Notes: generated by a model not told the origin, from the sequence alone. A stretch of 30,525 nucleotides of DNA from Clostridia bacterium (GCA_024403215.1 JAKSSJ010000003.1:1-30525); one strand, 5' to 3'. Positions 7,558 to 15,954 are shown, numbered from the stretch's first letter. Translations and numbers: made by a program.

Positions 7558-8145
7558 TCATTTTCTTGCTTTGTTTAAGTAGAGTAAATATATTATCTCA
7601 CCAACTGCTATAAGCAGAGTTTCTATAAGCACTGCTGTAGTTTGGTTCATGCTAAGCGCCTTATTTTTAGGATCACTTAAAATTACCAGCATCTGAGCGC
7701 AAGCCCAGAAAAGAAGAAAAGCAATTCTAGCAGTACCTGCACTGCTTGCAAGCTTTTCCTTTTTCATCTTTTGGAAAACTTCCATAAGTGCAGTAAGTGT
7801 AAGATAAACAACTAGTAGCTCACAAAGATCATCTAAGGCATTACCAATAGTCTCAAGTGACTGAAGCGTAGAATCACTATTGAAAATATGACCAACAACA
7901 TAAGCTACGCAAGCCACCATACCTACTATGGTCATCTTATACGCCTTTCTAAAATTAGAACCTAATTCTTTGCACTGCTTTAAGGCGTCAAAACACATAT
8001 AATATGCAGCAATATCTATGAGCACCAGTATAACGGCTATATAGATATTTTTTTCTATTACAAGATCACTAAAGCCGCCAACTATGGTTAAGATTTCTGC
8101 AATAAATAATTTATTTGTTCCCTTTTGAACTAATTCTCTATTCAT
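7558..8145 (-). CDS. Unrecognised small membrane protein, about five TM segments
   Basis: A hydrophobic 195-aa protein from the start chosen here (MNRELVQKGTNK). The frame extends 23 codons further upstream, but AGAGGGA sits six or seven bases before this internal ATG and the extension has no such site. Hydrophobic stretches include LFIAEILTIVGGFSDLVI, IYIAVILVLIDIAAYYMCF, YKMTIVGMVACVAYVVG, IAFLLFWACAQMLVIL and AVLIETLLIAVGEIIYLLYL, with a charged KKMKKEK loop and a basic C-terminus (NKARK). I do not recognise the family. It is alone on its transcript, convergent with L-serine dehydratase and divergent from another orphan membrane protein. Confidence 0.75.
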   Translation of the reverse strand: MNRELVQKGTNKLFIAEILTIVGGFSDLVIEKNIYIAVILVLIDIAAYYMCFDALKQCKELGSNFRKAYKMTIVGMVACVAYVVGHIFNSDSTLQSLETIGNALDDLCELLVVYLTLTALMEVFQKMKKEKLASSAGTARIAFLLFWACAQMLVILSDPKNKALSMNQTTAVLIETLLIAVGEIIYLLYLNKARK

Positions 8146-8255
8146 TATTTTCCCTCTATTTGCATTAGTTTTTCTGAATATTAGTTTTAATAATATTTGC
8201 TGATATTTTACCACTAAAGTAGTATAATTTCTATGTATTTAGCGGAGGCAAAAGC

Positions 8256-8867
8256 ATGCAAAAACTAAAAAAACTCTTTGGCGAGTACAATCTTACTTGG
8301 ACAAAGCTGATTATATTTTCGGTGATAATAGGCGTTTACGCAGGACTTATCAAGGTTCCTTTGGCTTTAAAGGACACCTCATTTCAAGATATTGCAGTAT
8401 ATCTTGAATGGTGGTTTTTCTTTGGAATTTTTATCATTTCAAATTGCAAAACCTGGCATGAGGCTTCAGCTAAAACCTTTGTGTTTTTCTTAATCAGCCA
8501 GCCCCTCATCTACCTTGTTCAGGTTCCTTTTGCAAGACTTGGCTGGCAGCTATTTATGTATTATAAACGCTGGGCAATTGCAACAGTTTTAACTATCCCA
8601 GGGGCAGCAATTGCATTTTTATTTAAGAAAAAGAACTGGCTAAGCGCTGTAATCTTAGCAGTTCCTTCTGCATACATGGCGTGGGGAGCAGTAAACTACG
8701 CATATTCTTGCAGTCTGCATTTCCCATTACATCTTTTAAGCACAATAAGCTGCGTTCTTATGGCAATCTTATTTCCGCTTGTTTTACTTGATGAGAAAAA
8801 GCATCGCATCTTTGACTGGGCGGTTTTCGCGCTTGCTGCAGCCGGCTGCTTCATCTACTACTTTTAA
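8256..8867 (+). CDS. Unrecognised six-TM membrane protein
   Basis: A 203-aa protein with about six hydrophobic segments starting at residue 17 (LIIFSVIIGVYAGLI) and ending in FAVFALAAAGCFIYYF-like hydrophobic residues. It is rich in Trp and Tyr near membrane edges. GGAGG lies seven bases before the ATG, and TATAAT at 8223-8228 is a reasonable -10 box. I do not recognise a family. It is monocistronic with its own hairpin terminator, and no neighbour suggests a role. Confidence 0.75.
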   Translation: MQKLKKLFGEYNLTWTKLIIFSVIIGVYAGLIKVPLALKDTSFQDIAVYLEWWFFFGIFIISNCKTWHEASAKTFVFFLISQPLIYLVQVPFARLGWQLFMYYKRWAIATVLTIPGAAIAFLFKKKNWLSAVILAVPSAYMAWGAVNYAYSCSLHFPLHLLSTISCVLMAILFPLVLLDEKKHRIFDWAVFALAAAGCFIYYF

Positions 8868-8896
8868 TTAAGTCCTCAAAATAAATTCTAAATAAT

Positions 8897-8922
8897 AAGG
8901 CTCGCCTTTTGGCGAGCCTTTT
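8897..8922. terminator. Terminator between convergent genes
   Basis: A perfect 10-bp stem AAGGCTCGCC-TTTT-GGCGAGCCTT (8897-8920). The downstream T-tract is short (TTAGTTTT), so it is a modest terminator, usable from both sides. Confidence 0.75.
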
Positions 8923-8928
8923 AGTTTT

Positions 8929-9390
8929 CTATTCTCTTGCTTTTATCATCAGGGTTTGATCTGATTCCATTACGCAAACGTCGTCTTGATTTACAAGCTT
9001 AACATTTTGCTTTAGTATGCCTTTGCCTGGCTTACTGGAATGCTTAACTTCTGTTGGAACAAGAACAACTCTTACTGTATCTCCTATCTTAAGAGGTGCT
9101 GGATATTTTACTGTACACTCAAGGAAAGCAATTGTGGTTCCCTCAGCAATTCCCATCATATTGGAAAGTCCTGTTGAAATAATAAATCCAAGTGCACCAT
9201 GTGCAATTCTTGTTCCAAAAATGCCCTGCTTTGCAAAGGTTTCATCCATGTGAAGAGGATTAAAATCTCCAGAAAGACCTGCAAAATTTACAACATCTGC
9301 TTCGGTTATAGTCCTGCTTTGGCTAACATATTCCTTGCCAATTACATAATCTTCAAGATAAAGGCCCTGAGCCTCGTGCTGTGCGTACAT
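8929..9390 (-). CDS. MaoC-family (R)-specific enoyl-CoA hydratase-like protein
   Basis: A 153-aa single hot-dog domain. The hydratase-2 catalytic motif is clear: the segment FNPLHMDETFAKQ with Asp/His positions, followed by GTRIAHGALG. Such proteins hydrate trans-2-enoyl-CoA to (R)-3-hydroxyacyl-CoA, or act on related thioesters. Some small ones act in fatty acid or butyrate-type metabolism. AGGAGGTG lies five bases before this ATG, so I chose it over a frame beginning seven codons earlier. No other fatty acid or CoA gene is adjacent, so the pathway is open. It is divergent from the flavin-reductase-like gene, and both promoters flank a 21-bp inverted repeat. Confidence 0.88.
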   Translation of the reverse strand: MYAQHEAQGLYLEDYVIGKEYVSQSRTITEADVVNFAGLSGDFNPLHMDETFAKQGIFGTRIAHGALGFIISTGLSNMMGIAEGTTIAFLECTVKYPAPLKIGDTVRVVLVPTEVKHSSKPGKGILKQNVKLVNQDDVCVMESDQTLMIKARE

Positions 9391-9421
9391 ATTACACCTC
9401 CTGCTAATCACTATAAATATT

Positions 9422-9430
9422 ATTATATCA
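9422..9430 (-). promoter_or_regulatory. Extended -10 promoter of the maoC-like gene
   Basis: On the minus strand TGATATAAT is a perfect extended -10 element about 32 bases before the ATG at 9390. The same nine bases occur in the promoter at 14500. Confidence 0.5.
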
Positions 9431-9446
9431 TAATAGCCCCTGATAT

Positions 9447-9475
9447 TTGACCAATTTTGTTAAGATTGGTAGAAT
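9447..9475 (+). promoter_or_regulatory. Promoter and candidate operator of the flavin-reductase-like gene
   Basis: TTGACC (9447-9452), a 17-base spacer, and TAGAAT (9470-9475) with TGG just before it. The inverted repeat ACCAAT-N9-ATTGGT (9450-9470) fills the spacer exactly, a good place for a repressor, and it lies between two divergent promoters. Confidence 0.55.
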
Positions 9476-9502
9476 ATTATTATAAGGAGGTCAGGATAAA
9501 CA

Positions 9503-10132
9503 ATGAAAAAAGTTAGTTTAAATCCCGGCGATCTTCTGGCGCCACTGCCATGTGTAATGGTAAGTCTTGGAGATAAAGAAAAGTCAAATATTATAACCAT
9601 AGCGTGGACTGGAATAATAAATTCTACCCCACCAATGACCTACATAAGTGTAAGACCAAGCCGCTACTCATATAATATTCTTAAGGAAACAAAGGAGTTT
9701 GTAATTAACCTTTGCAATGAAGACCTGGCTTATGCCATGGATTACTGCGGCAATACAACAGGCGCAAAAATAGATAAGTTTAAAGAAATGCATCTTACTA
9801 AAAGCAAGGCCAGCCTTGTGTCCTGCCCTATGATTAAGGAAGCACCTTTAAACATAGAATGCAAGGTAACAGAGATTAAGCATCTTGGTTCCCATGACAT
9901 GTTCCTTGCAGAAATAGTTGCAGTACACGCCAACGAAGATTTAATGCAAGAAAGCGGCCGTCTGGCTCTTGAAAAAGCAAATCTTACAGCCTATATGCAC
10001 GGCGAGTATTTTGGCATGAAAACAAGAAGGCTCGGAACCTATGGTTATTCAGTAATGAAACCATCTACCGCTAAAAAACGCAGAAGCGAAGGAAAGTCCT
10101 TTGGCGGAAAAAAACCTCACTTTTACAAGTGA
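9503..10132 (+). CDS. Flavin-reductase-like FMN-binding protein
   Basis: A 209-aa protein of the flavin reductase-like (FMN-binding split-barrel) family. Residues about 8-165 carry the family pattern: PLPCVMVSLGDKEKSNIITI, an invariant-type AWTGIINSTPPMTYISVRPS, and YSYNILKETKEFVINLC. Members bind FMN and either reduce free flavin or act as small flavoprotein oxidoreductases. Anaerobes often have several of unknown function. AAGGAGGTCA lies upstream of the ATG. The tail is strongly basic (KKRRSEGKSFGGKKPHFYK); its last codons lie inside the terminator hairpin and overlap the 3' end of the convergent orphan gene by ten bases. Confidence 0.88.
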   Translation: MKKVSLNPGDLLAPLPCVMVSLGDKEKSNIITIAWTGIINSTPPMTYISVRPSRYSYNILKETKEFVINLCNEDLAYAMDYCGNTTGAKIDKFKEMHLTKSKASLVSCPMIKEAPLNIECKVTEIKHLGSHDMFLAEIVAVHANEDLMQESGRLALEKANLTAYMHGEYFGMKTRRLGTYGYSVMKPSTAKKRRSEGKSFGGKKPHFYK

Positions 10133-10134
10133 GG
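10115..10134. terminator. Bidirectional terminator inside two overlapping 3' ends
   Basis: CCTCACTT-TTAC-AAGTGAGG is flanked by seven A on the left (a U7 tract for the minus transcript) and TCCTTTCTTTT on the right. It encodes the last residues of both the flavin-reductase-like gene and the orphan gene. Confidence 0.85.
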
Positions 10135-11112
10135 TCCTTTCTTTTGAAGTACTGGTTCATTCTTTTGAAGTATTGGTCCATCTTTTTGAAGCATTGGTTC
10201 GTCCCATTTTTTAACTAGCTCTTGCTTAATAGCAATTGCATTTTTCATCTTAAATACAACGCCTATTACTGACTGTGTTTCTTCGTCGGAAAGAGCTGTT
10301 CCCTTCTGAGACATATCAATCATCAAATCAACTGCAGCCTTGCCATGAACAATCTCATTGCCAAGCTCTGCAACATTTCTTGCAACGCTAATTTGCTTTG
10401 TGTTAAGTCCGCACTTTTTAACAAGCTCTGGGTTTGTATCAAGCACATAAAGCACTTCGCTTACGTAAGTAGCCCACTCAATAGCTCTATCCTCACGCTT
10501 TTCTGCTGCAAACATCTCGCAGCTTTTCTTAAGACCTTCACCAAGCATCTTTGCAACAGCTTCGGATTTTCCATCCATATATGCTTCAAGAGCAAGGTGT
10601 GCCTTCTTTACGCAGTTACCTCTAATATCTTCAAGCTTTGCTGTGTCTTTTTGTTTTGTCTTTGGATTGCCTTTATATCTTCCACCAATCGCATCTGCAA
10701 CAGTTTTAAAATCCTTGCCAGAAGCACAGAATGAAAGAGTTGCAAAATGATCCTCTGTCAACTTAAGTTCAGCAAGTTCCTTTTTAACCTTCTTTCCAAA
10801 CTCACTATTTGGATCAAGCTTAAAGAAGGCTGCCTTTCTTTTGATAACATTGTCTCTTACTGCAATCATATCATCAAAAATGCCCTTAATTGATTTAAGC
10901 TTACCAGTAATCTCTAGCTGCAGTGAATCAAAGAATTTCGCAATTCTATCAATACTTTTCTTTTCTTTTGCAGCTTCGACTATGTCGATGTATGCAGCAG
11001 TAAAATAGTTTAGAGCTGCTTTTCTTTCTTTTTCCTTTTCCTTGCGCTCTTCTTCTTCGCGTTTTGCCTTTTCAAGTTCTTCTTCGCTTAGCTTATCTTT
11101 ACTAAGTAACAT
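10123..11112 (-). CDS. Unrecognised coiled-coil protein with C-terminal 7-aa repeats
   Basis: A 329-aa protein starting MLLSKDKLSEEELEK. GGGGGAG lies five bases before this ATG, and the frame's 11-codon extension has no such site. Residues about 5-35 are an extremely charged Glu/Lys helix (EEEERKEKEKERK), likely coiled coil. The middle is predicted helical without a motif I can name. The C-terminus is made of three tandem seven-residue units, EPMLQKD, GPILQKN and EPVLQKK, encoded by 21-bp repeats, followed by GPHL. It has no signal peptide or membrane segment. It lies 16 bases after the uridine kinase gene and is its operon partner. It shares with the orphans at 2847 and 25066 a charged, lysine-rich tail. 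Function unknown. Confidence 0.75.
   Translation of the reverse strand: MLLSKDKLSEEELEKAKREEEERKEKEKERKAALNYFTAAYIDIVEAAKEKKSIDRIAKFFDSLQLEITGKLKSIKGIFDDMIAVRDNVIKRKAAFFKLDPNSEFGKKVKKELAELKLTEDHFATLSFCASGKDFKTVADAIGGRYKGNPKTKQKDTAKLEDIRGNCVKKAHLALEAYMDGKSEAVAKMLGEGLKKSCEMFAAEKREDRAIEWATYVSEVLYVLDTNPELVKKCGLNTKQISVARNVAELGNEIVHGKAAVDLMIDMSQKGTALSDEETQSVIGVVFKMKNAIAIKQELVKKWDEPMLQKDGPILQKNEPVLQKKGPHL
10140..10202. repeat. Three tandem 21-bp repeats in coding sequence
   Basis: Three in-frame units (10140-10160, 10161-10181, 10182-10202) differ at a few positions each and encode heptapeptides of the form xPxLQKx at the end of the orphan protein. Such arrays change copy number easily by slippage, so the tail length may vary among strains. 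Confidence 0.85.
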
Positions 11113-11128
11113 AAGTACTCCCCCTCCC

Positions 11129-11731
11129 CTATAACAATGAGCCAAGAATCATTTCCATAGCAACAGGATTCTTGCCGCCCTCTGGGACTATAACATCTGC
11201 AATAGCTTTAAAAGGTTCAACATAAGCTAGGTGCATAGGCTTTACTGTGCTAAAATATTGCTCTTTAACAGATTCAAAGCTTCTTGCACGTTCTCTCATG
11301 TCTCTTTCCATACGTCTAACAAGGCGCACATCAGCGTCTGTATCGACAAAAATCTTTCTATCTAAAAGCCTAACAACCTCAGGGATAGCAAATAGGAGAA
11401 CTCCTTCTATGATTACTACAGGGGCACTATCAACCTTGGTCCAAGGCTTATCACTTCTATTGTGAATAGTAAAATCATAAACAGGAATAGTAGTGGACTT
11501 GCCTTCCTTAAGTTCAGTAAGACACTTTGCCATAACATCTACGTCAAATGCACTTGGATGATCGTAATTTGTCTTGCAACGCTCTTCATAGGTTGTATCT
11601 GGCTGATATTTATAGAATGAATCCATGCTAATAAGTACGGCCTTGCCGCCGAGCTTTTTTGCAAGTCCTTTAGCAAGCGTTGTTTTTCCGCTTCCAGATC
11701 CTCCGCAGATTCCAATAACCAAGCTGTCCAT
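11129..11731 (-). CDS. udk: Uridine kinase
   Basis: A 200-aa P-loop kinase of the uridine kinase/phosphoribulokinase family. Walker A is GGSGSGKTTLA at residues 10-20. MDSFYKYQ holds the substrate-binding Asp and Tyr, NYDHPSAFD is the conserved nucleoside-binding segment, and VVIIEGVLLFA is Walker B. RRMERDMRERARS is the lid. The enzyme phosphorylates uridine and cytidine with ATP or GTP for pyrimidine salvage in the cytosol. It is close to the usual 205-215 aa. Its neighbour on the transcript is the orphan coiled-coil protein. The other genes of the run (formate/nitrite-type channel, methyltransferase, exporter) have no obvious link to pyrimidines. Confidence 0.9.
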   Translation of the reverse strand: MDSLVIGICGGSGSGKTTLAKGLAKKLGGKAVLISMDSFYKYQPDTTYEERCKTNYDHPSAFDVDVMAKCLTELKEGKSTTIPVYDFTIHNRSDKPWTKVDSAPVVIIEGVLLFAIPEVVRLLDRKIFVDTDADVRLVRRMERDMRERARSFESVKEQYFSTVKPMHLAYVEPFKAIADVIVPEGGKNPVAMEMILGSLL

Positions 11732-11767
11732 GATTTTCTCCTTAAATAATGTACTAACTATATAATT

Positions 11768-12409
11768 CTATTCTGCAAGCTTTGCAGCGAGCTTCTTTCC
11801 GCCAGGAATTAAAAGTCCGCCAAATACGTTACCAAGACTTATTACAACAAGTCTTAAAATAGCATCGCCCTTAAACAGCTCTCCTGCTACAGCATAGTAG
11901 AACATATCTGCAACGCTGTGCTCTGAACCAATGAGGATGAATACTGAAACACCAAGAATAAGTGCAAGGTACTTTCCAAATTCGTGTGGGTTGCTCTTAT
12001 ATCCTTCAACAGCAATGTAAATTAAAACATTGCAAATTGCACCAAGGAAGAAAAGACTCAAAAGTGAATCTGCGTTCTTTGCTGCTGTAAGCATTTGTGC
12101 TGCAGCAGCAAAGCTTGGAGCAAGTCTTGTAAGGCTTACAAAGAGTGACATAATCCAAGTTCCAACAAGGTTACCAATCCAAATAACAACAAGTGTTAAA
12201 TGATATGATGGCTTGTTATCTAAAATGTAGCACGCCTTGCCTGTAAACAGGTTAAGACCGTGAGTACAAATTGTAAAAAGACCAACAGAGAATAAGATTG
12301 CACCAAGAGGTTTATTTGTTCCAAGAAGTGCTAAAAATACATCTCCGCCTACGCCAATACAAAAACCGGCAAGTACTGCTTTAATAAATGTGCTAACTGT
12401 TTGTTTCAT
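11768..12409 (-). CDS. Formate/nitrite transporter (FNT) family channel
   Basis: A 213-aa membrane protein with about six hydrophobic segments. FNT hallmarks are LNLFTGKAC after the second helix, VVIWIGNLVGT in the third, and GSEHSVADMFYYAVAG near the fifth, where the His gates the pore. FNT proteins are pentameric channels for formate, nitrite, hydrosulfide, acetate or lactate. Residues alone do not tell which here. It is short for the family (typically 250-285 aa), mainly through a trimmed N-terminus and tail. The Shine-Dalgarno site is weak (AAAGG about eight bases upstream). Formate export would fit a fermenting anaerobe, and hydrosulfide would fit the adjacent sulfur-related methyltransferase; both are inference. 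Confidence 0.88.
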   Translation of the reverse strand: MKQTVSTFIKAVLAGFCIGVGGDVFLALLGTNKPLGAILFSVGLFTICTHGLNLFTGKACYILDNKPSYHLTLVVIWIGNLVGTWIMSLFVSLTRLAPSFAAAAQMLTAAKNADSLLSLFFLGAICNVLIYIAVEGYKSNPHEFGKYLALILGVSVFILIGSEHSVADMFYYAVAGELFKGDAILRLVVISLGNVFGGLLIPGGKKLAAKLAE

Positions 12410-12448
12410 TTTTAATGCCTTTCTCTTTTCATTAATTTTTGAGCCTGC

Positions 12449-13270
12449 TCAAATACATGCTCTTTTGTCAGTCTGAATTTCTTGCGCTAAATACTTTATA
12501 TATTCTGGACTGCTTCCGCAGCAAGCTCCAGCAAAGCCTACGTCCTTAAGGCAAGGCGCAAGCTCTTTTGCAAAACTTTTAGCATCAAGCTCTCCTGCAT
12601 TTGGTTTAACAAGGAGAGGAAGCTTTGTTACTTTCTTAAACTCTTCTACTAAAGACACTGTAAGTCTTGGTCCAACAGAACAGTTTGTGCCTATACCAGC
12701 AAGATTAAAGCTCTCTAATCTTTCTGCCATATCCTTTGGACTATTTCCAAGAAGAGTTCTTTTTCCATCAGGAAAAGTCATAGAGCAGATGAGAGGAATC
12801 TTAGTCTGGCAAGCAACACTTGCTGCAACTTCTAGCATATTAAGATCCATAAAGGTTTCAAGCACTATGTAATCCGGATTTTCTAAAACTGCATAATCAA
12901 GTGCCTCTTTATACACATCCATTACTTCTTCCCTTGTCATGGTTCCAAATGGCTCCATCATTTTGGATAAAGGCCCAACCGAATATGCAAGCTTTGCATC
13001 TGAAGCTTCCCTTACTAATCTAAGACCACTTCTTATAACGGCTTCTAGCTTATCCTCTTCATGCTCTGCTTCTAAGATGGTTCTTATTGCAACAAAGGTA
13101 TTTGAATAAATTATCTCAGACCCTGCCTTGTCATAAGCATTAATTATAGCTTCGACAAGCTCTGGGTGTTCTATGTTATATCGCCAAGTTGATACTTTTT
13201 CTACGCCTCTTTTTTCTGCCTCTTCCCAAAGGCATGTTCCAAAGGCTCCATCTAATACTATAGGTTTCAT
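12449..13270 (-). CDS. Homocysteine S-methyltransferase family protein
   Basis: A 273-aa Zn-dependent methyltransferase domain (the MmuM/BHMT/MetH N-terminal family). The N-terminal LDGAFGTCLWEE and the zinc ligands are visible: the first Cys in GTNCSVGP and the Cys pair in GACCGSSPEYI. It has only the homocysteine-binding barrel and no folate, B12 or activation module, so it would use S-methylmethionine, a betaine or another small methyl donor, or work with a separate corrinoid protein. It may also be a thiol methyltransferase of other specificity. The start codon lies six bases after the stop of the AI-2E-family gene, so the two are coupled. Confidence 0.88.
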   Translation of the reverse strand: MKPIVLDGAFGTCLWEEAEKRGVEKVSTWRYNIEHPELVEAIINAYDKAGSEIIYSNTFVAIRTILEAEHEEDKLEAVIRSGLRLVREASDAKLAYSVGPLSKMMEPFGTMTREEVMDVYKEALDYAVLENPDYIVLETFMDLNMLEVAASVACQTKIPLICSMTFPDGKRTLLGNSPKDMAERLESFNLAGIGTNCSVGPRLTVSLVEEFKKVTKLPLLVKPNAGELDAKSFAKELAPCLKDVGFAGACCGSSPEYIKYLAQEIQTDKRACI

Positions 13271-13276
13271 GCAATC

Positions 13277-14443
13277 CTACTTTTCTTGTCCTTGATCCTT
13301 GCGATAAGCTTTTAAATCTTTTCTAAGTTCAAGCCATGGAATAAATACTTCTGCGTAGATATACATTGCAATTGCTGCAAATGGAATTGCCAGCAGCATT
13401 CCAAGAACGCCCATATATGCACCAAATATAATGATGAAAATTAAGATGAGAACGCCAGGAACATTTAGCACCTCACCAAACATACGAGGCTTGAAGATAT
13501 ATCCATCCACTGTCTGAAGAACAATAGTCCAAATGATAAATATTATTACTGAGCCTGGTGAGAGCAGCAGCAGGATAAACACTCCAATTACAAGTCCAAT
13601 TACAGGACCAAAGTTTGGAACAAGGTTTGTAAGTCCCACAACCACAGAGATAAACAAAGCATCTGGCATACCAACAATCAGCATAAAGATGTAGTTTACA
13701 GCAAATACTGCTATTGCATCAATGAGATCGCATGCAATGTATTTTGAAAAGATTGTATTGAACTTTGTAGCAATTATGGTAAGACGCTCATATTTTAATG
13801 GGCTAAGCATGAGAACAAAAAGTTTTGCAAAGCTTCTCTTAATTCCATTCTTTGCAAGAAGGAAGTAGATTGCAAATATTCCTCCGATAAGACTGCTTAC
13901 TGCGGCACTTCCAATGCTTGTTGTTTTTTCGACTATTACAGCTGCATTCTCTTGGAGCAAATCACCGATGCGGCTAAATAGTCCGCCATCTGCATATACA
14001 AATTCCTTAAGCTTGCCTATAACAAGCTGACTTCCTAAAAGCCCTTTCCTGCCTTCAAGGAAACCAACAAATCTGTCAATATAATCTTGATAGTTAGTTG
14101 CAAGGGATGCAATGTTATCTGCTATTTCTGGAATAAGTGAGGCAATTAAAACTGCAAGTACTGCAAGGACTATGAGAATGGTAAGAAATACAGAGAAAGC
14201 CCATTTAATTTTATCTTTTTTAATAAACTTAAAAATAGACTTTTCAAAGAACATTGCCAATGGGTTTACAATGTAGGCAATAGCAAAGCCAATGATTACT
14301 GGCTTTAAAATTCCAACAAATCTTCCAATGACGGAGAATATTCCGCCAAGATTAGTGATTATTGCAAAAAATAACACGCAGACACATCCTGCCAGCGCAT
14401 ATTCTTTCCATTTTTTGTCTATATTCTTGAGATTTAGTTTCAT
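13277..14443 (-). CDS. AI-2E-family transporter (PerM/YdiK type)
   Basis: A 388-aa membrane protein from the start chosen (MKLNLKNIDKKWKEY). The frame's 12-codon extension lacks a ribosome binding site, whereas a G-rich site (AGGGGG) lies just before this ATG. The C-terminal half carries the family pattern: LTNLVPNFGPVIGLVIG, a Gln-Thr-Val-Asp segment (LQTVDGYIFKPRMFG), and GVLGMLLAIPFAAIAMYIYAE. There are about eight hydrophobic segments with a long soluble part between the third and fourth. Members have been linked to AI-2 export, Na+/H+ antiport and other small-molecule export, so the substrate is open. It heads a sub-run with its own predicted promoter. Confidence 0.88.
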   Translation of the reverse strand: MKLNLKNIDKKWKEYALAGCVCVLFFAIITNLGGIFSVIGRFVGILKPVIIGFAIAYIVNPLAMFFEKSIFKFIKKDKIKWAFSVFLTILIVLAVLAVLIASLIPEIADNIASLATNYQDYIDRFVGFLEGRKGLLGSQLVIGKLKEFVYADGGLFSRIGDLLQENAAVIVEKTTSIGSAAVSSLIGGIFAIYFLLAKNGIKRSFAKLFVLMLSPLKYERLTIIATKFNTIFSKYIACDLIDAIAVFAVNYIFMLIVGMPDALFISVVVGLTNLVPNFGPVIGLVIGVFILLLLSPGSVIIFIIWTIVLQTVDGYIFKPRMFGEVLNVPGVLILIFIIIFGAYMGVLGMLLAIPFAAIAMYIYAEVFIPWLELRKDLKAYRKDQGQEK

Positions 14444-14499
14444 AAGCCCCCTACCCTGGCAAAACTGCCCCATAGCCATCTACTATAATATAATGCTTA

Positions 14500-14528
14500 A
14501 TTATATCACAAATAGAGGGGCTTAGTAA
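14500..14528 (-). promoter_or_regulatory. Predicted internal promoter of the 14443-10123 gene run
   Basis: On the minus strand TTACTA (14528-14523), 17 bases, TATAAT (14505-14500), preceded by TGA to form an extended -10. It lies between NhaC and the AI-2E-family gene. The GCCCC and GGGGC blocks near 14469 and 14517 could also pair. Confidence 0.45.
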
Positions 14529-14531
14529 CGA

Positions 14532-15914
14532 TTAAACACAAAATCCAACAATAATGTACAGGACAAGGCTAATTGCGGCCACTACAAGCGCATACGGCAC
14601 TTGAGTTGAAACATGGCTTAAATGATTGCAGCCAGATCCAGCCGAAGACATTATTGTGGTATCGGAAATAGGACTGCAGTGATCTCCAAACACCGAGCCA
14701 GCAAGACAGGCAGCTAGGGATATTACACCCAATTCTTCTGTAAGCGGAACCATTTCAATAACAATAGGAATTAGTATTCCAAAGGTACCCCATGAGGTTC
14801 CAGAAGAAAACGCCAAAAAAGCAGAAAAAGCAAAGACTATAGCAGGGATAAAATGCATAAAACCTGGCCCTAAGGTTTTAACAACATTACTTACAAAATA
14901 GCCAGTGCCAAGCTGACTAATTTCTATCTTTAAGGTCCATGCAAAGATGAGTATAAGAATTACAGGCATCATCATCTTAGCACCCTCTGGAAGTGCTTCT
15001 ATGCAGCGCTTATACGTAAGCACCTTATTAACTGAATAGAATACTATAGTAAAAATGAGCGCAATTGACGAGCCATATACAAAGCCCAAAGGGGCATTTG
15101 ATTCTGAAACAGCTGTATAAAATGATGCTCCCTCAAACAGTCCACCTGTGTATAGCATGCCTATTATGCATGCAGTAATCAGCACAATAAACGGAATAAC
15201 AAGGTATGATGCTTTAGTGCCATAATGATCCTGAGTTTCTTTGCTAATAACTTCCCTAGCCTTTGCCATTGGTCCAAAATCCTTATTAGACACTATAATT
15301 ACTATCACAAATATTAGTGTACAAATTGCATAGAAGTTATACGGAATAGTTCTAATAAACCAATAAAGTCCATTACCATCTGAAACGTAAGCGCTCACAG
15401 CAGCGCCCCATGATGATATTGGCATGAGTATGCAAACCGGAGCCGCAGTTGAATCTACTATGTATGCAAGCTTTTCTCTAGAAATGCCCTTTTCATCGCA
15501 TACAGGACGCATAATATTGCTTACTGAAAGACAGCTAAATCCGTCATCAATAAAGAACAAAACGCCAAGCAGCATAGTCGCAAGCTGGGCACCAATCTTT
15601 GTTTTAATTCTTAAAGCTACCCAATGGCCAAAGGCCATAGCGCCTCCGGACCACTCCAAAAGCTTTACAATGGCACCAAGTATGATAACAAAAACAATAA
15701 CAGACATGTTGCTCATGTCTGTTATTGATACCAGGAATCCTTCCTTGAAAATATGTACAATTGTCTTACCCACACTAAAATTAGTATTCATCAAAGCACC
15801 ACAAACGATGCCGATAAAAAGAGATGAATAAACTTCCTTAGTTATTAGTGTGAGCATGATTGCAACTAGCGGAGGCAAAAGAGCCCAAGCAGTTGCGTAA
15901 AAAACATTTGCCAT
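14532..15914 (-). CDS. nhaC: NhaC-family Na+/H+ antiporter
   Basis: A 460-aa polytopic membrane protein of the NhaC type (ion transporter superfamily). Signature segments are FFIDDGFSCLSVSNIMRPV in the first half, FSSGTSWGTFGILIPIVIEM, and SVFGDHCSPISDTTIMSSAG, which holds the conserved Asp, His and Ser residues. NhaC exchanges Na+ for H+; related proteins exchange malate/lactate or other organic acids, so the substrate assignment is at family level. The start is preceded by AGAGGA eight bases away, immediately after a short TTTGGC-TAC-GCCAAA hairpin (15928-15942). It follows the NTPase gene by about 40 bases and may be transcribed with it. Confidence 0.9.
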   Translation of the reverse strand: MANVFYATAWALLPPLVAIMLTLITKEVYSSLFIGIVCGALMNTNFSVGKTIVHIFKEGFLVSITDMSNMSVIVFVIILGAIVKLLEWSGGAMAFGHWVALRIKTKIGAQLATMLLGVLFFIDDGFSCLSVSNIMRPVCDEKGISREKLAYIVDSTAAPVCILMPISSWGAAVSAYVSDGNGLYWFIRTIPYNFYAICTLIFVIVIIVSNKDFGPMAKAREVISKETQDHYGTKASYLVIPFIVLITACIIGMLYTGGLFEGASFYTAVSESNAPLGFVYGSSIALIFTIVFYSVNKVLTYKRCIEALPEGAKMMMPVILILIFAWTLKIEISQLGTGYFVSNVVKTLGPGFMHFIPAIVFAFSAFLAFSSGTSWGTFGILIPIVIEMVPLTEELGVISLAACLAGSVFGDHCSPISDTTIMSSAGSGCNHLSHVSTQVPYALVVAAISLVLYIIVGFCV

Positions 15915-15954
15915 CTTATCTATCCTCTTTGGCTACGCCAAATCAGGATATATC

